Source: Psychrobacter submarinus (lineage in GTDB: Bacteria; Pseudomonadota; Gammaproteobacteria; Pseudomonadales; Moraxellaceae). From it: 64,000 bases of DNA. Of the stretch, positions 8,788 to 18,123 are shown piece after piece; position 1 is the first letter of the stretch; each line of letters opens with the position of its first letter. The notes beneath the pieces were generated by a model. The model was not told where the DNA came from and made no database searches. It saw only the letters and a list, made by a program, of their open reading frames with translations. The DNA is taken from NCBI RefSeq assembly GCF_904846685.1, contig NZ_CAJHBQ010000001.1, forward strand, positions 372,001 through 436,000. The letters run 5' to 3'. A program made the translations under genes and the position numbers.

Positions 8788-9924
8788 TTAGCTTTTGCTA
8801 TCCGGCTTATCTATTAGCGCGACAACGCCATCACCTGACAGTACCACATCTTGCGAGGCAAAGATCTCATTTTTATGATTAGAAATCCACTCTCGCCATA
8901 CAGCCAAACCGATAGCTAGCACGACTGGGCCAATAAATAGACCAACAAAACCAAAAGCAGTCAAGCCGCCTAATACGCCAATAAAAATAATAATAAAAGG
9001 AATCTTAGTCGCGCCGCTAATAACAATCGGCCGAATCAAATTATCGACCCAGCTGATGACCAGTATGCCCCACAGCGCTAGCCCAATACCCTCTGTCGTG
9101 TGACCTTGGCTTAACAGCCAAATCGACACCGCTCCCCACGCAAATGGTGTACCAAAAGGAATCAAAGCTACGATAAAGGTGATAATCGTTAATAAGATAG
9201 GGCTCGGAGAATTAGAGAAGTAATAACCAATACCGGCGAGCAAAGCCTGCGCCAATGCCGTCAAGCCAATGCCATAGACTACTGCCTGTGTCGTGGTACC
9301 GACAGAGTCGATATAGCCATCGATACGGTTACCGATGATATTACGCAGCGCCTGTCTGATTTGGCGCATCAAGCTATTACCATCGCGGTAGAAGAAAAAC
9401 AGCGTCATCAGTGCCATACCAAGCTTCGCTAAACTACTGAACACAACATCAAATGCCACTTTACCATAGTACAAATGCGACTGTATCCAAGTTCGAAACG
9501 CTTCAAGCGCGCCTTCAGGGTTTTTATTGATACTCCAAAGAATGTCTTTAATCTGCTGACCAATCACCGGCAAGTCTTTGATCGCATCTGGCACATCTAG
9601 ATAGCCCGCCTTCACGCGGTAGATGATATTACTATACAAGCTCAGCGCTTCTTGCTGCAAGATAAACACCCCAACCAGCAAAGGCACGCCTATGATTAAG
9701 CTGATGCTAACCGTCATAATGCCGGCGCTAACGCCTGAGCTAAACTTCGCCTTTTCATTAAAAAACTTATAAATAGGAAAAGTGACGTAAGCTAAAATGG
9801 CCGCCCATAGCGCAGGTATGATAAAAAACTGTATCACCTGAAAGCACAGAATGAACAATACCACTAACAGCGTTATCGCCAGCAAGCGCTGAATAATAAA
9901 CTCTTTTGTCCAGTTTTCAATCAT
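8788..9924 (-). CDS. AI-2E family transporter (YdiK/PerM-like)
   Basis: This multi-spanning inner-membrane protein has about eight helices and the conserved AI-2E/UPF0118 segments ILWGILVISWVDNLIRPIVISG and GVLGGLTAFGFVGLFIGPVVLAI near the C terminus. Members move diverse small molecules and ions, so the name does not prove autoinducer-2 transport. The start is set at ATG 9924 (MIENWTKEFII), which gives 378 residues, the normal family length. The frame is open to a GTG at 9999 with another ATG at 9948, but none has a convincing ribosome binding site. It ends 45 bases before pdxB. Confidence 0.87.
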   Translation of the reverse strand: MIENWTKEFIIQRLLAITLLVVLFILCFQVIQFFIIPALWAAILAYVTFPIYKFFNEKAKFSSGVSAGIMTVSISLIIGVPLLVGVFILQQEALSLYSNIIYRVKAGYLDVPDAIKDLPVIGQQIKDILWSINKNPEGALEAFRTWIQSHLYYGKVAFDVVFSSLAKLGMALMTLFFFYRDGNSLMRQIRQALRNIIGNRIDGYIDSVGTTTQAVVYGIGLTALAQALLAGIGYYFSNSPSPILLTIITFIVALIPFGTPFAWGAVSIWLLSQGHTTEGIGLALWGILVISWVDNLIRPIVISGATKIPFIIIFIGVLGGLTAFGFVGLFIGPVVLAIGLAVWREWISNHKNEIFASQDVVLSGDGVVALIDKPDSKS

Positions 9925-10757
9925 AGCTATCAACCAAGAAGGCACCATAAAAACCGCGAGATTTTTATCGTAAAATGTATAAATATAACGATATGACACT
10001 GCTAAAAAGTATAGCGCTCATAAAGACAGACTTAATAAGGTATGTTTGCTGTTTCGCACGCCAGTACTGCCAGTACTTATTTATAAACCCGCTAGCGCTA
10101 TCTTAGCCAAAGTGCTACCTGACGATACTACAAATAGGATAACTATTAAGAAGTAGCCAATAGCTTTTTAATGAAGGATTTTTACTTATTAAAAGCTTAA
10201 GCCTTTTATTCATAATGTGTAAGAGCACAAGCCTAATCGTCGATAGCTATTATGCAATAAGCCTCTACAGAACAGTAATAGTATGTTGTAATTTTTACTT
10301 ACAATTTTATGCCTGAGGTTGCTTAAAACTAAAGAGGAGCTGTATTTTTGATAAAGGATAATACCTCTAAAACAAGCGCAACTAGCCGATAAATCTAACC
10401 CAACCTGTAATTCTTATCATGAACACTAGTCAGTCATCTACTAGGCTAAATGACCGCAGCATTCTCTTAGGCCTGGTAATTGATGTTATACTAAAGGCAT
10501 TGTGCTCGTTTTTTAACTGCTCTCAGACGATCCCTCGATAAGATGGCTTTTAAAGAGTAGCGCTAGGGTTATTCTGCTTTTGCATCTAGTATTTTAGATG
10601 TCAAAAGCTTAATTATAATGATTTTAGCTTAGCAGTTTTGCTGGCAAATAACAGCCCTAACCCTGAGTGCAACCCAAAAAAAATAACAATGCATTTTTTA
10701 TTTTGCTCGACTTATAACCATTCACTATTCAGATAATATATCTATAGGAAAATAACA
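9925..10757. other. Long intergenic region between the AI-2E permease gene and nadE
   Basis: About 830 bases separate two divergent genes. No open frame with protein-like composition is seen on either strand. The part after 10600 is AT-rich and probably holds the nadE promoter. I find no strong repeat, tRNA-like fold or recognisable riboswitch. Confidence 0.4.
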
Positions 10758-12470
10758 ATGTCAAAAGACAACAACTCAAATTCTGCTGACAAAGGCGGAG
10801 TTAATGATGCCCAAGCGAATGCTGACACGGGTGTCAATAATGCTGCCGGCAATGTCACTTTTGCGTTGGCGCAATCGCATTTTTTAGTCGGCGATATCAA
10901 TACCAATACCGATAAAATGCGCAAACTGGCCATCGAAGCTCGAGAACAAGGCGCTGATGTCATTATCTTTCCGGAGCTGGCCTTGCTTGGCTATCCGCCG
11001 CAAGATCTATTACTGCGCCCTAGCCTTTCAGGGCGAGTCAAAAGCGCACTATCGGCGCTCAGTGATATCGAAAACATTGTGATGATTGTCGGCTATCCTC
11101 ATGTCGATCATCATGGTACTTTTAACTCAGCAGCTATCTTACATAATGGTCATCAAAAGGGCTTTTATCACAAGCAAATCCTGCCAAACTACGGCGTTTT
11201 TGATGAGCGCCGTTACTTTGATAAAGGCCGTAATCAGGTTTTATTCGACTACAAAGGTCTCACTATTGGTCTGCTCATCTGTGAAGACTTATGGGAAAAA
11301 GCGCCTATCAGCGATCTCAAAAAACAAGGCGCTGATTTGGTCATTAGCCTTAACGCCTCGCCTTTCGAGCTTGATAAACAAGACAACCGTAAGGCCATGC
11401 TAGCCAAACGCAGCAGCGAGCAGCAGTTGCCCATTTTATATGTCAATGCTGTCGGTGGCCAAGACGACTTAGTCTTTGATGGCGGCTCGATGGTGGTGCA
11501 AGCAGACGGCACTATCGCTCACGAAGCGCCAAGATTTATGGAGCAGCTATTATTGGCCAGCCTAGATGTCAGCACTGCAAAATTTGACACTCAGCAAAAA
11601 GCGCCCTTGAGCCTAAGCCGTGAGTCTGAGATGTATCAAGCCTTAGTCGTTGGTCTACGCGACTATGTCAATCACTCAGGATTTACTGGGGTAATTATTG
11701 GCTTATCAGGCGGTATCGACTCAGCACTGACCTTATGCATCGCCGTTGATGCGCTAGGTGCGGACAAAGCCTATGCGGTGATGATGCCTTATGAGTACAC
11801 CTCAAAGATCAGCTTGGAGGACGCGCAAGCACAAGCGCGCCGCTTAAACGTCTCTTATACCGTCTGCCCGATCTTCGATGCTGTTGAAGGCATTCGCCAT
11901 ACGCTAGCGCCTTTATTTAACAAATCACCGGCCGATACGACCGAAGAGAATATCCAAGCGCGCGCTCGCGGCGTTATCTTGATGGCACTGTCCAATAAGT
12001 TTGGGCATTTGGTCATTACTACCGGTAATAAGTCGGAGCTGGCGGTCGGCTACTCAACTTTATACGGTGATATGGCAGGCGGCTTTGATGTGCTAAAAGA
12101 CGTGTACAAATCACAAGTTTATGACTTAGCCAGTTACCGCAACCGCTTGGAGGACACGCCTGTTATTCCTGAGCGCGTCATTACGCGTCCGCCATCGGCT
12201 GAGCTGCGCCCTGATCAAAAAGACCAAGACAGCTTGCCTGACTACGATACCTTAGATGCTATCTTGACCCTTTATATTGATGAAGACATGGGCTATCAAG
12301 AAATTATCGATAAAGGCTTTGAGGCACAGCTTGTCGCCAAGACGATCAAGATGGTAGATAATAGCGAGTACAAGCGGCTACAAGCGCCAATCGGTACTAA
12401 GGTCAGTCACAAAGCCTTTGGCCGTGAACGCCGTTATCCACTGGTTAATAAATGGTCTATTAAAGGCTAA
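10758..12470 (+). CDS. nadE: Glutamine-dependent NAD+ synthase
   Basis: The enzyme amidates nicotinic acid adenine dinucleotide to NAD+, using ammonia released from glutamine by its own N-terminal domain. Residues about 30-280 form a carbon-nitrogen hydrolase domain with the Glu-Lys-Cys triad in IIFPELALLGYPP, YHKQILPNYGVFDE and LLICEDLWE (Cys about 175). The C-terminal synthetase domain carries the PP-loop SGGIDS at about 316-321 and TTGNKSELAVGYSTLYGD. The first 30 residues are an Asn/Ala/Asp-rich extension. AGGAAAA before the ATG is the likely ribosome binding site. Confidence 0.96.
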   Translation: MSKDNNSNSADKGGVNDAQANADTGVNNAAGNVTFALAQSHFLVGDINTNTDKMRKLAIEAREQGADVIIFPELALLGYPPQDLLLRPSLSGRVKSALSALSDIENIVMIVGYPHVDHHGTFNSAAILHNGHQKGFYHKQILPNYGVFDERRYFDKGRNQVLFDYKGLTIGLLICEDLWEKAPISDLKKQGADLVISLNASPFELDKQDNRKAMLAKRSSEQQLPILYVNAVGGQDDLVFDGGSMVVQADGTIAHEAPRFMEQLLLASLDVSTAKFDTQQKAPLSLSRESEMYQALVVGLRDYVNHSGFTGVIIGLSGGIDSALTLCIAVDALGADKAYAVMMPYEYTSKISLEDAQAQARRLNVSYTVCPIFDAVEGIRHTLAPLFNKSPADTTEENIQARARGVILMALSNKFGHLVITTGNKSELAVGYSTLYGDMAGGFDVLKDVYKSQVYDLASYRNRLEDTPVIPERVITRPPSAELRPDQKDQDSLPDYDTLDAILTLYIDEDMGYQEIIDKGFEAQLVAKTIKMVDNSEYKRLQAPIGTKVSHKAFGRERRYPLVNKWSIKG

Positions 12471-12507
12471 GCCCGCTTGTTAAAACAGTCGTCTCACTTT
12501 TATCATT

Positions 12508-12534
12508 AGCTGGGTGCTTGCCCAGCTTTTTTAG
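12508..12534 (+). terminator. Rho-independent terminator after nadE
   Basis: The stem AGCTGGG/CCCAGCT with a 6-base loop is directly followed by TTTTTAG, 37 bases after the nadE stop. Confidence 0.85.
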
Positions 12535-12610
12535 TTTTTATAAATAAGTTTTTTGGTTTATTCCCTACTTATCTATCATTTTATATCCGAGTACGTCATG
12601 AGCGTGCTAA

Positions 12611-12769
12611 CACGAAACCATCAGCGGCTTTATGATGTATATGCTGCGTAAAATCCCAAAAAAGACCGATACGATTGAATATACCAATTATCGCTTTGAG
12701 ATTTTGGCGACACAGCATCTAAAAATCAATCAGTTGCTGGTCACTAAGTTGGATGACGATACTCAGTAA
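12611..12769 (+). pseudogene. Remnant of a CorC/HlyC-family (CBS-domain) transporter, C-terminal end only
   Basis: A frame from 12611 to a TAA at 12767-12769 encodes 52 residues: ETISGFMMYMLRKIPKK, then TIEYTNYRFEIL and INQLLVTKL. This matches the end of the CorC_HlyC transporter-associated domain, where T-(L/I)-x-G-(F/W) and RIPK-x-x-(D/E)-x-(I/V) are typical. A stop codon (TAA at 12608) lies immediately upstream in this frame, and neither the CBS domains nor the membrane part is found before it. It is read as a decayed gene fragment between nadE and yggS. Confidence 0.6.
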
Positions 12770-12844
12770 TAATGTTAAAACAACGCTAAAATAATGCTTG
12801 ATGACGTTACTCAATAACAATAACGGTACTTCACCGTAGAGACT

Positions 12845-13555
12845 CTAATCACGCGCGCCAAAAATAGCGCTGCCAACGCGTACCATCGTTGAACCCTCTG
12901 CTATCGCCTCGGTCATATCAGCGCTCATACCCATGCTAAGGGTGTCCCATGAGCTCAGCTCTGGATGAGCCTGTCGCACCTCATCAAACAGCTGCTTGGT
13001 GCGAGCAAAAGCATCGGTATCCGCTTTGGCAGGGATAATCATCAGGCCGCGCAATTGTAAGCGCTCATACCCCTTAACAGTCGCTATCAGCTCTGGTAGC
13101 TGCTCAGGCGTACATCCAGACTTACTCTCCTCGTCATCGATATTGAGCTGAATTAAGACGTTAAGGGCTGTCATATTATCAGGGCGCTGATCATTTAAGC
13201 GCTTGGCAATAATGTCACGCTCAAGCGTTTGTACCCAATCAAAATGCTCAGCGATATCACGGGTCTTATTACGCTGAATACTGCCAATGTAATGCCAAAC
13301 GATATCTTCTGCCTCCGCCTCTGCTCGCAGTTGAGTGATTTTCTCCAGCGCTTCTTGTAGATAGTTCTCACCAAAGTCGCGCTGCCCTCTCTGCGCTAGA
13401 GCTTTTATCCTCTCTACAGGTTTGGTCTTTGAAACAGCTAGCAGCTTGACATCATCTATATGGCGAGAGCTTTGCTTGCACGCCTCTGCCACTTCTGCGT
13501 TGACTTGTTGCCAGTTATTTATCAATTCATCAGTTGCCCGATTATCAGTATTCAT
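12845..13555 (-). CDS. yggS: YggS family pyridoxal phosphate homeostasis protein
   Basis: This 236-residue member of the YggS/PROSC family binds PLP without known enzymatic activity and helps keep PLP and amino acid pools balanced. Visible motifs are LLAVSKTKPVERIKAL, where the PLP lysine lies (about residue 48), DFGENYLQEA, WHYIGSIQRNKTRDIAE, and LSMGMSADMTEAIAEGSTMVRVGSAIFG. The family is commonly encoded beside pilT in gammaproteobacteria. Here it is divergent from pilT, with a MITE inserted between them. Confidence 0.95.
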   Translation of the reverse strand: MNTDNRATDELINNWQQVNAEVAEACKQSSRHIDDVKLLAVSKTKPVERIKALAQRGQRDFGENYLQEALEKITQLRAEAEAEDIVWHYIGSIQRNKTRDIAEHFDWVQTLERDIIAKRLNDQRPDNMTALNVLIQLNIDDEESKSGCTPEQLPELIATVKGYERLQLRGLMIIPAKADTDAFARTKQLFDEVRQAHPELSSWDTLSMGMSADMTEAIAEGSTMVRVGSAIFGARD

Positions 13556-13765
13556 AAGTCACTCAGGTGTTGTAAACATTTTAAAGGTGTCTTTCGCATC
13601 TTATAGTAAACTCAATTTAAAAGTGTTATAGCGCTACTGAAGTGAATTTTCCGCAGCCTCTGTGATAGCAGCACGCAAAAAAAATTTATACCAGTAGCGC
13701 ATTTGAATTGATGACAGTTTTATTTTTAATAGACTATAGACCAAGATAAGCTAAATATATCAAAT

Positions 13766-14034
13766 TAGGGCGTGTTGAACATTCAAATATTAGGACTGCT
13801 GATAGATAAAATCGCACCAAACTAGGCGTAAACCGACGATAATGTCGAGGCCTTAGCTAGGTTTACAACACCGTTTGGGGTGATTTTAGCATCAGCCCTT
13901 CGGGGCGGGGCTCTTTTTTGCCAATACATGGCGAAATTATCTATCCTAGAATGACTAGGCTTCGAAAATTTCACTGCGTATTGCCTGAAAAATAGCCGCC
14001 GCCAGTGCCACATTTGAATGTTCAACACGCCCTA
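13766..14034. mobile_element. MITE copy 1 (about 270 bp, perfect terminal inverted repeats)
   Basis: The ends are perfect inverted repeats of 24 bases (13765-13788 against 14012-14035), starting TTAGGGCGTGTTGAACATTC. They are flanked by TA, which could be the target duplication. No transposase is encoded. The leftward frame inside it (13822-14028) is composition noise. The interior shares several blocks with the element at 21844-22123 in the opposite orientation, including GATTTTAGCATCAGCCC and a CCAGTGCCA near one end. Confidence 0.8.
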
Positions 14035-14194
14035 ATCTATTTTTGCATTTTATTCATATAGCAGATGGTTATATAAGCCTAGTCTTGTTATGATATTGTT
14101 ACACGAATTAACGTAAGCGTATGAGTCGCTTATCTTAATTGTACTGGTTATACAAAACTGATTGCCAAGAACTGATCAATAGGAAAGCCCTATC

Positions 14195-15250
14195 ATGACT
14201 GAAAAAAGCGCTATAAGTATCGAAGACTTATTGCAGTTCACCATCAAGCACAAAGCCTCTGATTTACATATCTCAGCAGGAATGCCAGCGATGATTCGAG
14301 TCGATGGCGAGATGACACGCATCAATATGCCGGCGATGAGTCATCAAGTCGTGCATCAGCTCATTTATGACATCATGAATGATAAGCAGCGCGCTGACTT
14401 TGAAGAATTTTTTGAGACGGATTTTTCTTTTGCTATACCCAATTTAGCACGCTTTCGGGTTAACGCTTTTAATCAAGACCGCGGCGCAGGAGCCGTATTT
14501 CGGACGATTCCCTCGACTGTTTTGACTCTAGAAGATTTAGGCATGGGGGATATATTCAAAAAAGTCTCAGACTTTAAGCGCGGTATTGTCTTGGTCACCG
14601 GTCCGACAGGCTCTGGTAAATCAACGACCTTAGCTGCGATGATCGATTATATCAACGAGACTCGTAAAGAGCATATCTTGACTATCGAAGATCCTATCGA
14701 ATTTGTGCATCAGTCTAAAAAAAGCTTAATCAATCAGCGCGAAGTGCACCGCGATACCTTAGGTTTCGAGCCAGCACTACGCTCCGCCTTACGTGAAGAT
14801 CCCGACGTGATATTGGTCGGTGAGCTACGTGACCTTGAGACTATTCGGCTGGCACTTACCGCGGCTGAAACCGGTCATTTAGTGTTTGGCACTTTGCATA
14901 CCAGCTCAGCGGCGAAGACTATTGACCGGGTCATTGACGTTTTCCCAGCTGCTGAAAAAGACATGATTCGCGCTATGCTATCAGAGTCTCTACAAGCAGT
15001 CATCTCACAAACCTTGCTACGTCGTCAGACTGGCGGCCGTATTGCGGCCCACGAGATTATGCTTGGGACCCCTGCTATTCGTAACCTGATTCGCGAAAAT
15101 AAAATCGCCCAGATGTACTCGTCGATTCAGACCAGTGCTGGCGACGGTATGATTACTCTTGATCAAACTCTAAAGAATTTAGTCAGCCGAGGTACGATAT
15201 CGCGAGAGGTAGCGCGCCCTTATGCCAAGCAGCCTGAGACTTTTTTATAG
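14195..15250 (+). CDS. pilT: Type IV pilus twitching motility ATPase PilT
   Basis: PilT is the hexameric cytoplasmic motor that retracts type IV pili. The 351 residues show the GspE/PilT layout: an N-terminal PAS-like part, Walker A GPTGSGKST at about 136-144, the Asp box TIEDPIEFVH, Walker B DPDVILVGELRD, the His box, and the PilT-specific AIRNLIRE near the C terminus. The ribosome binding site is AGGAAAG. pilU follows after 131 bases. The pilus structural genes are some 33 kb away in this window. Confidence 0.98.
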   Translation: MTEKSAISIEDLLQFTIKHKASDLHISAGMPAMIRVDGEMTRINMPAMSHQVVHQLIYDIMNDKQRADFEEFFETDFSFAIPNLARFRVNAFNQDRGAGAVFRTIPSTVLTLEDLGMGDIFKKVSDFKRGIVLVTGPTGSGKSTTLAAMIDYINETRKEHILTIEDPIEFVHQSKKSLINQREVHRDTLGFEPALRSALREDPDVILVGELRDLETIRLALTAAETGHLVFGTLHTSSAAKTIDRVIDVFPAAEKDMIRAMLSESLQAVISQTLLRRQTGGRIAAHEIMLGTPAIRNLIRENKIAQMYSSIQTSAGDGMITLDQTLKNLVSRGTISREVARPYAKQPETFL

Positions 15251-15381
15251 CGCATACAGCCGTCACAGTATCTTGCGAGACTAGGCAGTAACTGGCTAAT
15301 GAGTAACAGAGATTGCGAAAGGATTTATATAGCTTTTTAACTTAGAGATTTTTAATTTTATTATTATAGTTTGGGAAAACC

Positions 15382-16503
15382 ATGGACTTCGAAAAACTGC
15401 TGCAACTCATGATTGCAAAAAACGGTTCCGATCTGTTTATTACCGCTGATGTCGCCCCTTCTATGAAGGTCAATGGCCAGATTTTTCCGATTGGTAAAAC
15501 ACCGCTCAATGGCGAGCAAACCATGAAGCTAGTCAAAAGCGTCATGACGGGCAGTCAGCAACAAGAGTTTGAAAGCACCAACGAGTGTCAATTTGCCATT
15601 ACCGATGAAGCACAGCAAGCGCGCTTTCGGGTCAGTGCTTTTGTGCAGCGCGATATGGCGGGCATGGTTCTGCGTAAGATTGAAAGCAAGATTCCAACCG
15701 TTGAAGAGCTGGGTCTCCCCGCTTCTTTAAAAGAATTGGCAATGGAAAAACGCGGTATTATCTTATTAGTAGGCGCTACCGGTACTGGTAAATCTACCAC
15801 TTTAGCGGCGATGATAGGCCACCGTAATAAAAACTCGCACGGCCATATCATCACCGTTGAAGACCCTATTGAGTTCGTGCATGAGCATCAAGGGTGTATC
15901 ATCACTCAGCGTGAAGTGGGTATCGATACGCACTCGTTTGAAGCAGGGCTAAAAAACACTCTGCGCCAAGCGCCAGATGTTATTTTGATCGGTGAGATTC
16001 GTAACCCAACAGTGATGAGCTACGCCATTCAATATGCCGAGACAGGACATTTGGTGTTTGCCACTTTACATGCCAATAACGCCAACCAAGCCATCGATCG
16101 TATCATTCACTTTTTTGAAAGCGAGCGCCATACGCAGACCTTTATGGATCTATCGCTTAACCTAAAAGGTATTGTCGCGCAGCAGCTCATTCCTACTGTC
16201 GATGGTGAAGGTCGTCGCGCAGCGATTGAAATACTGCTAAACTCGCAATTAGTCAGTGATTATATTCGTAAGGGTGAGATTCATGAGATAAAAAATGTCA
16301 TGACTCGCTCACGTGATAGCGGGATGCAGACCTTTGATCAGGCGCTATTCGACTTATACGAAAATGGAGAGATAGAGTACCAAGAAGCGATTAAACACGC
16401 CGACTCCCCGAATGATTTGCGCCTACAGATTAAGCTCAATAGCAAAAAGAATAAACGCAGCTTCACCGACAACAGTGAGAGCTTGTCTTTAAATAACAGC
16501 TAG
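15382..16503 (+). CDS. pilU: PilT-like ATPase PilU
   Basis: PilU is the second retraction ATPase, which works with PilT when high force is needed. The 373 residues contain Walker A GATGTGKST at about 131-139, TVEDPIEFVHEHQGC, Walker B APDVILIGEIRN, and HLVFATLHANNANQAIDRI. The C-terminal tail rich in Asn, Lys and Ser is longer than in PilT, as usual for PilU. The start ATG follows GGGAAAA. Confidence 0.97.
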   Translation: MDFEKLLQLMIAKNGSDLFITADVAPSMKVNGQIFPIGKTPLNGEQTMKLVKSVMTGSQQQEFESTNECQFAITDEAQQARFRVSAFVQRDMAGMVLRKIESKIPTVEELGLPASLKELAMEKRGIILLVGATGTGKSTTLAAMIGHRNKNSHGHIITVEDPIEFVHEHQGCIITQREVGIDTHSFEAGLKNTLRQAPDVILIGEIRNPTVMSYAIQYAETGHLVFATLHANNANQAIDRIIHFFESERHTQTFMDLSLNLKGIVAQQLIPTVDGEGRRAAIEILLNSQLVSDYIRKGEIHEIKNVMTRSRDSGMQTFDQALFDLYENGEIEYQEAIKHADSPNDLRLQIKLNSKKNKRSFTDNSESLSLNNS

Positions 16504-16520
16504 TTTTATTTAAAGCACAC

Positions 16521-16576
16521 AAAAAAGCAGCTTACCTTTTTAAGATAAGCCACTAAAAGGAGATGCTGCTTTTTTG
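16521..16576. terminator. Bidirectional terminator between pilU and fur
   Basis: AAAAAAGCAGC pairs with GCTGCTTTTTT over an internal loop that itself contains CTTA/TAAG arms. T runs occur on both strands, matching two convergent genes. Confidence 0.75.
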
Positions 16577-16591
16577 CTGCATGGATATCAG

Positions 16592-17023
16592 CTATCTAGC
16601 GTTGTCTTGGCATGCTTGATTATTACAAATGCCGTACAGCACTAAAGAGTGGCCTGATAACTTAAAGCCGTGCTCTTTCGCTACTTTGAGCTGCTCTTCT
16701 TCGATGACCTCGTTATGAAACTCAACGATTTTGCCGCAGATATCACACACCAGATGATCATGATGCTTCTCTTGGGTGATCTCAAACACTGATAAGTTAT
16801 TTTCAAAATTATGGCGCTCGACAATGCCAGCTTGCTCAAACTGAGTTAGCACTCGGTATACGGTCGCTAGACCAACGTCTTCTCCTTGCTCAATCAGCGC
16901 TTTATAGACCTCTTCTGCGCTCATATGATGACGTTCTGCCTGCTCAAGCAGCTCTAATATTTTCACACGCGGTAAGGTTACTTTTAACCCCGCTTTACGT
17001 AATTCTTGATTGGTAATCGTCAT
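16592..17023 (-). CDS. fur: Ferric uptake regulator Fur
   Basis: Fur is the iron-responsive repressor. At 143 residues it has the winged helix LKVTLPRVKILELLE followed by EDVGLATVYRVLTQFEQAGIV (DNA recognition), the metal-binding HHDHLVCDICGKIVEF with its CxxC, and a C-terminal CNNQAC pair. This combination is typical of Fur rather than Zur. It is divergent from bamE, a standard arrangement in gammaproteobacteria. A weak Fur-box-like sequence lies upstream at 17059-17077, suggesting autoregulation. Confidence 0.96.
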   Translation of the reverse strand: MTITNQELRKAGLKVTLPRVKILELLEQAERHHMSAEEVYKALIEQGEDVGLATVYRVLTQFEQAGIVERHNFENNLSVFEITQEKHHDHLVCDICGKIVEFHNEVIEEEQLKVAKEHGFKLSGHSLVLYGICNNQACQDNAR

Positions 17024-17058
17024 AATATCCCTTCTGACTGTTAAGTCTTAACAAATAA

Positions 17059-17077
17059 GAATAAAGAAATCATTATT
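17059..17077. promoter_or_regulatory. Possible Fur box upstream of fur
   Basis: GAATAAAGAAATCATTATT matches 12 of 19 positions of the classical Fur box by my alignment, nearly all in the right half (AATCATTAT). It lies about 36 bases upstream of the fur start codon. The left half is poor, so it is tentative. Confidence 0.3.
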
Positions 17078-17303
17078 AAAAGTAGTTAGCCTTATACTGA
17101 TGATTTAAAGCCGAAATAATGTAGTTATCAGTCGCTAGCATTACCTAGCAACCTTAACGCAAGCTCATGAATTTACACTATAAATCATTAAAAGCAACCC
17201 CAAGAACTGCGTAAATAATGTCGTAAGTGGTAGGCAATTGCAAGTAAATAACGTATCATTTGTTCAAGATTGCCGGCTAGAGTCGCCATAGTGGCGATGC
17301 GCC

Positions 17304-17768
17304 GTGCCCCACCCATTTTTTATGAGTCATCTTACCATGATAAAGTCGCAAGTTCTTCGTACTCCAAATCTTTTAACCTCTAGCAAAATCTCTTTACCAA
17401 AAGCCTTTTTGCGTAAAGGGCTACTGGCATTGACCTTGGGCGCTAGCGTTGCCCTATCTGGTTGTTCGCTGTTTAGCGTCTATACGATTGATTTGCCGCA
17501 AGGGACACCTATTACCCAAACGCAAGCGCAAAAACTGCAAGTAGGTATGAATCAAAACCAAGTGCTCTACATCCTAGGCAGTCCTGCTATTCGAGATACT
17601 CTTGCACCTAATCGCTGGGATTATATTTATGACTATCAGGCCGGCACTGAAGGCAAGCGTAAAGGCATTGCTGATGTCAAAAATGCCAGTCAGCATCTGA
17701 TCGTGTATTTTGATGAGCAAGGTATCGTTACTCGTATCGAAGGGGTTGACTCACTACCCGTCTCTTAG
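17304..17768 (+). CDS. bamE: Outer membrane protein assembly factor BamE (SmpA/OmlA)
   Basis: BamE is a small lipoprotein of the BAM complex, which inserts beta-barrels in the outer membrane. The sequence has a signal peptide ending LGASVALSGC (lipobox LSGC), then the SmpA/OmlA domain: LQVGMNQNQVLYILGSPAIRD and NRWDYIYDYQ. The frame opens at GTG 17304; ATGs at 17322 and 17337 are alternatives giving a shorter, more usual signal peptide, and none has a strong ribosome binding site. It is divergent from fur. Confidence 0.94.
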   Translation: MPHPFFMSHLTMIKSQVLRTPNLLTSSKISLPKAFLRKGLLALTLGASVALSGCSLFSVYTIDLPQGTPITQTQAQKLQVGMNQNQVLYILGSPAIRDTLAPNRWDYIYDYQAGTEGKRKGIADVKNASQHLIVYFDEQGIVTRIEGVDSLPVS

Positions 17769-18088
17769 TTAGATGACTTCGCGACGCTTTTGCTTTTACG
17801 CTGAGACATAGGATCAGCGTTTAGGCTGCGATAGACCTCGATGCGATCGTAAGCTTGCAACTGATAGCTTAGAGGCTGCTTTTGCGCGTACACACCAACG
17901 TGCCAAAGCTTAGCTTTTGGCACTTCTACCTCCATCATCTGCTCACACCACACTGCCAGCTCCGCAAACTGCGATAGCCATCCTGCTTGTGCTAACGCCT
18001 CATATAGCGTCGTGCCCGCTTTTACAGTAAGCGGTTTATAGTGTTGACGCTGCGCGGTTTCAGCATACGCCAAGTATACGGTAATCAT
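17765..18088 (-). CDS. RnfH family protein (UPF0125)
   Basis: From ATG 18088 the 107-residue product begins MITVYLAYAETAQ, and a ubiquitin-like fold follows with VKAGTTLYEALAQAGWL and a final DRIEVYRSL. This matches the RnfH/UPF0125 family, named after rnf operons but of unknown biochemical role. The frame extends upstream to 18205, but that part overlaps the preceding membrane protein gene, so the ATG 36 bases after that gene's stop is preferred. GTG 18136 is a second candidate. Its 3' end overlaps the bamE stop codon by four bases, the two genes being convergent. Confidence 0.85.
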   Translation of the reverse strand: MITVYLAYAETAQRQHYKPLTVKAGTTLYEALAQAGWLSQFAELAVWCEQMMEVEVPKAKLWHVGVYAQKQPLSYQLQAYDRIEVYRSLNADPMSQRKSKSVAKSSN

Positions 18089-18123
18089 AGAAGACGTCGT
18101 AACGGCAGCACTGCTCTTATCCG

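Noticed and set aside
13822-14028. Leftward 68-codon frame
   Set aside because: It lies wholly inside the MITE between the inverted ends and has no family resemblance; treated as a chance frame of the repeat.
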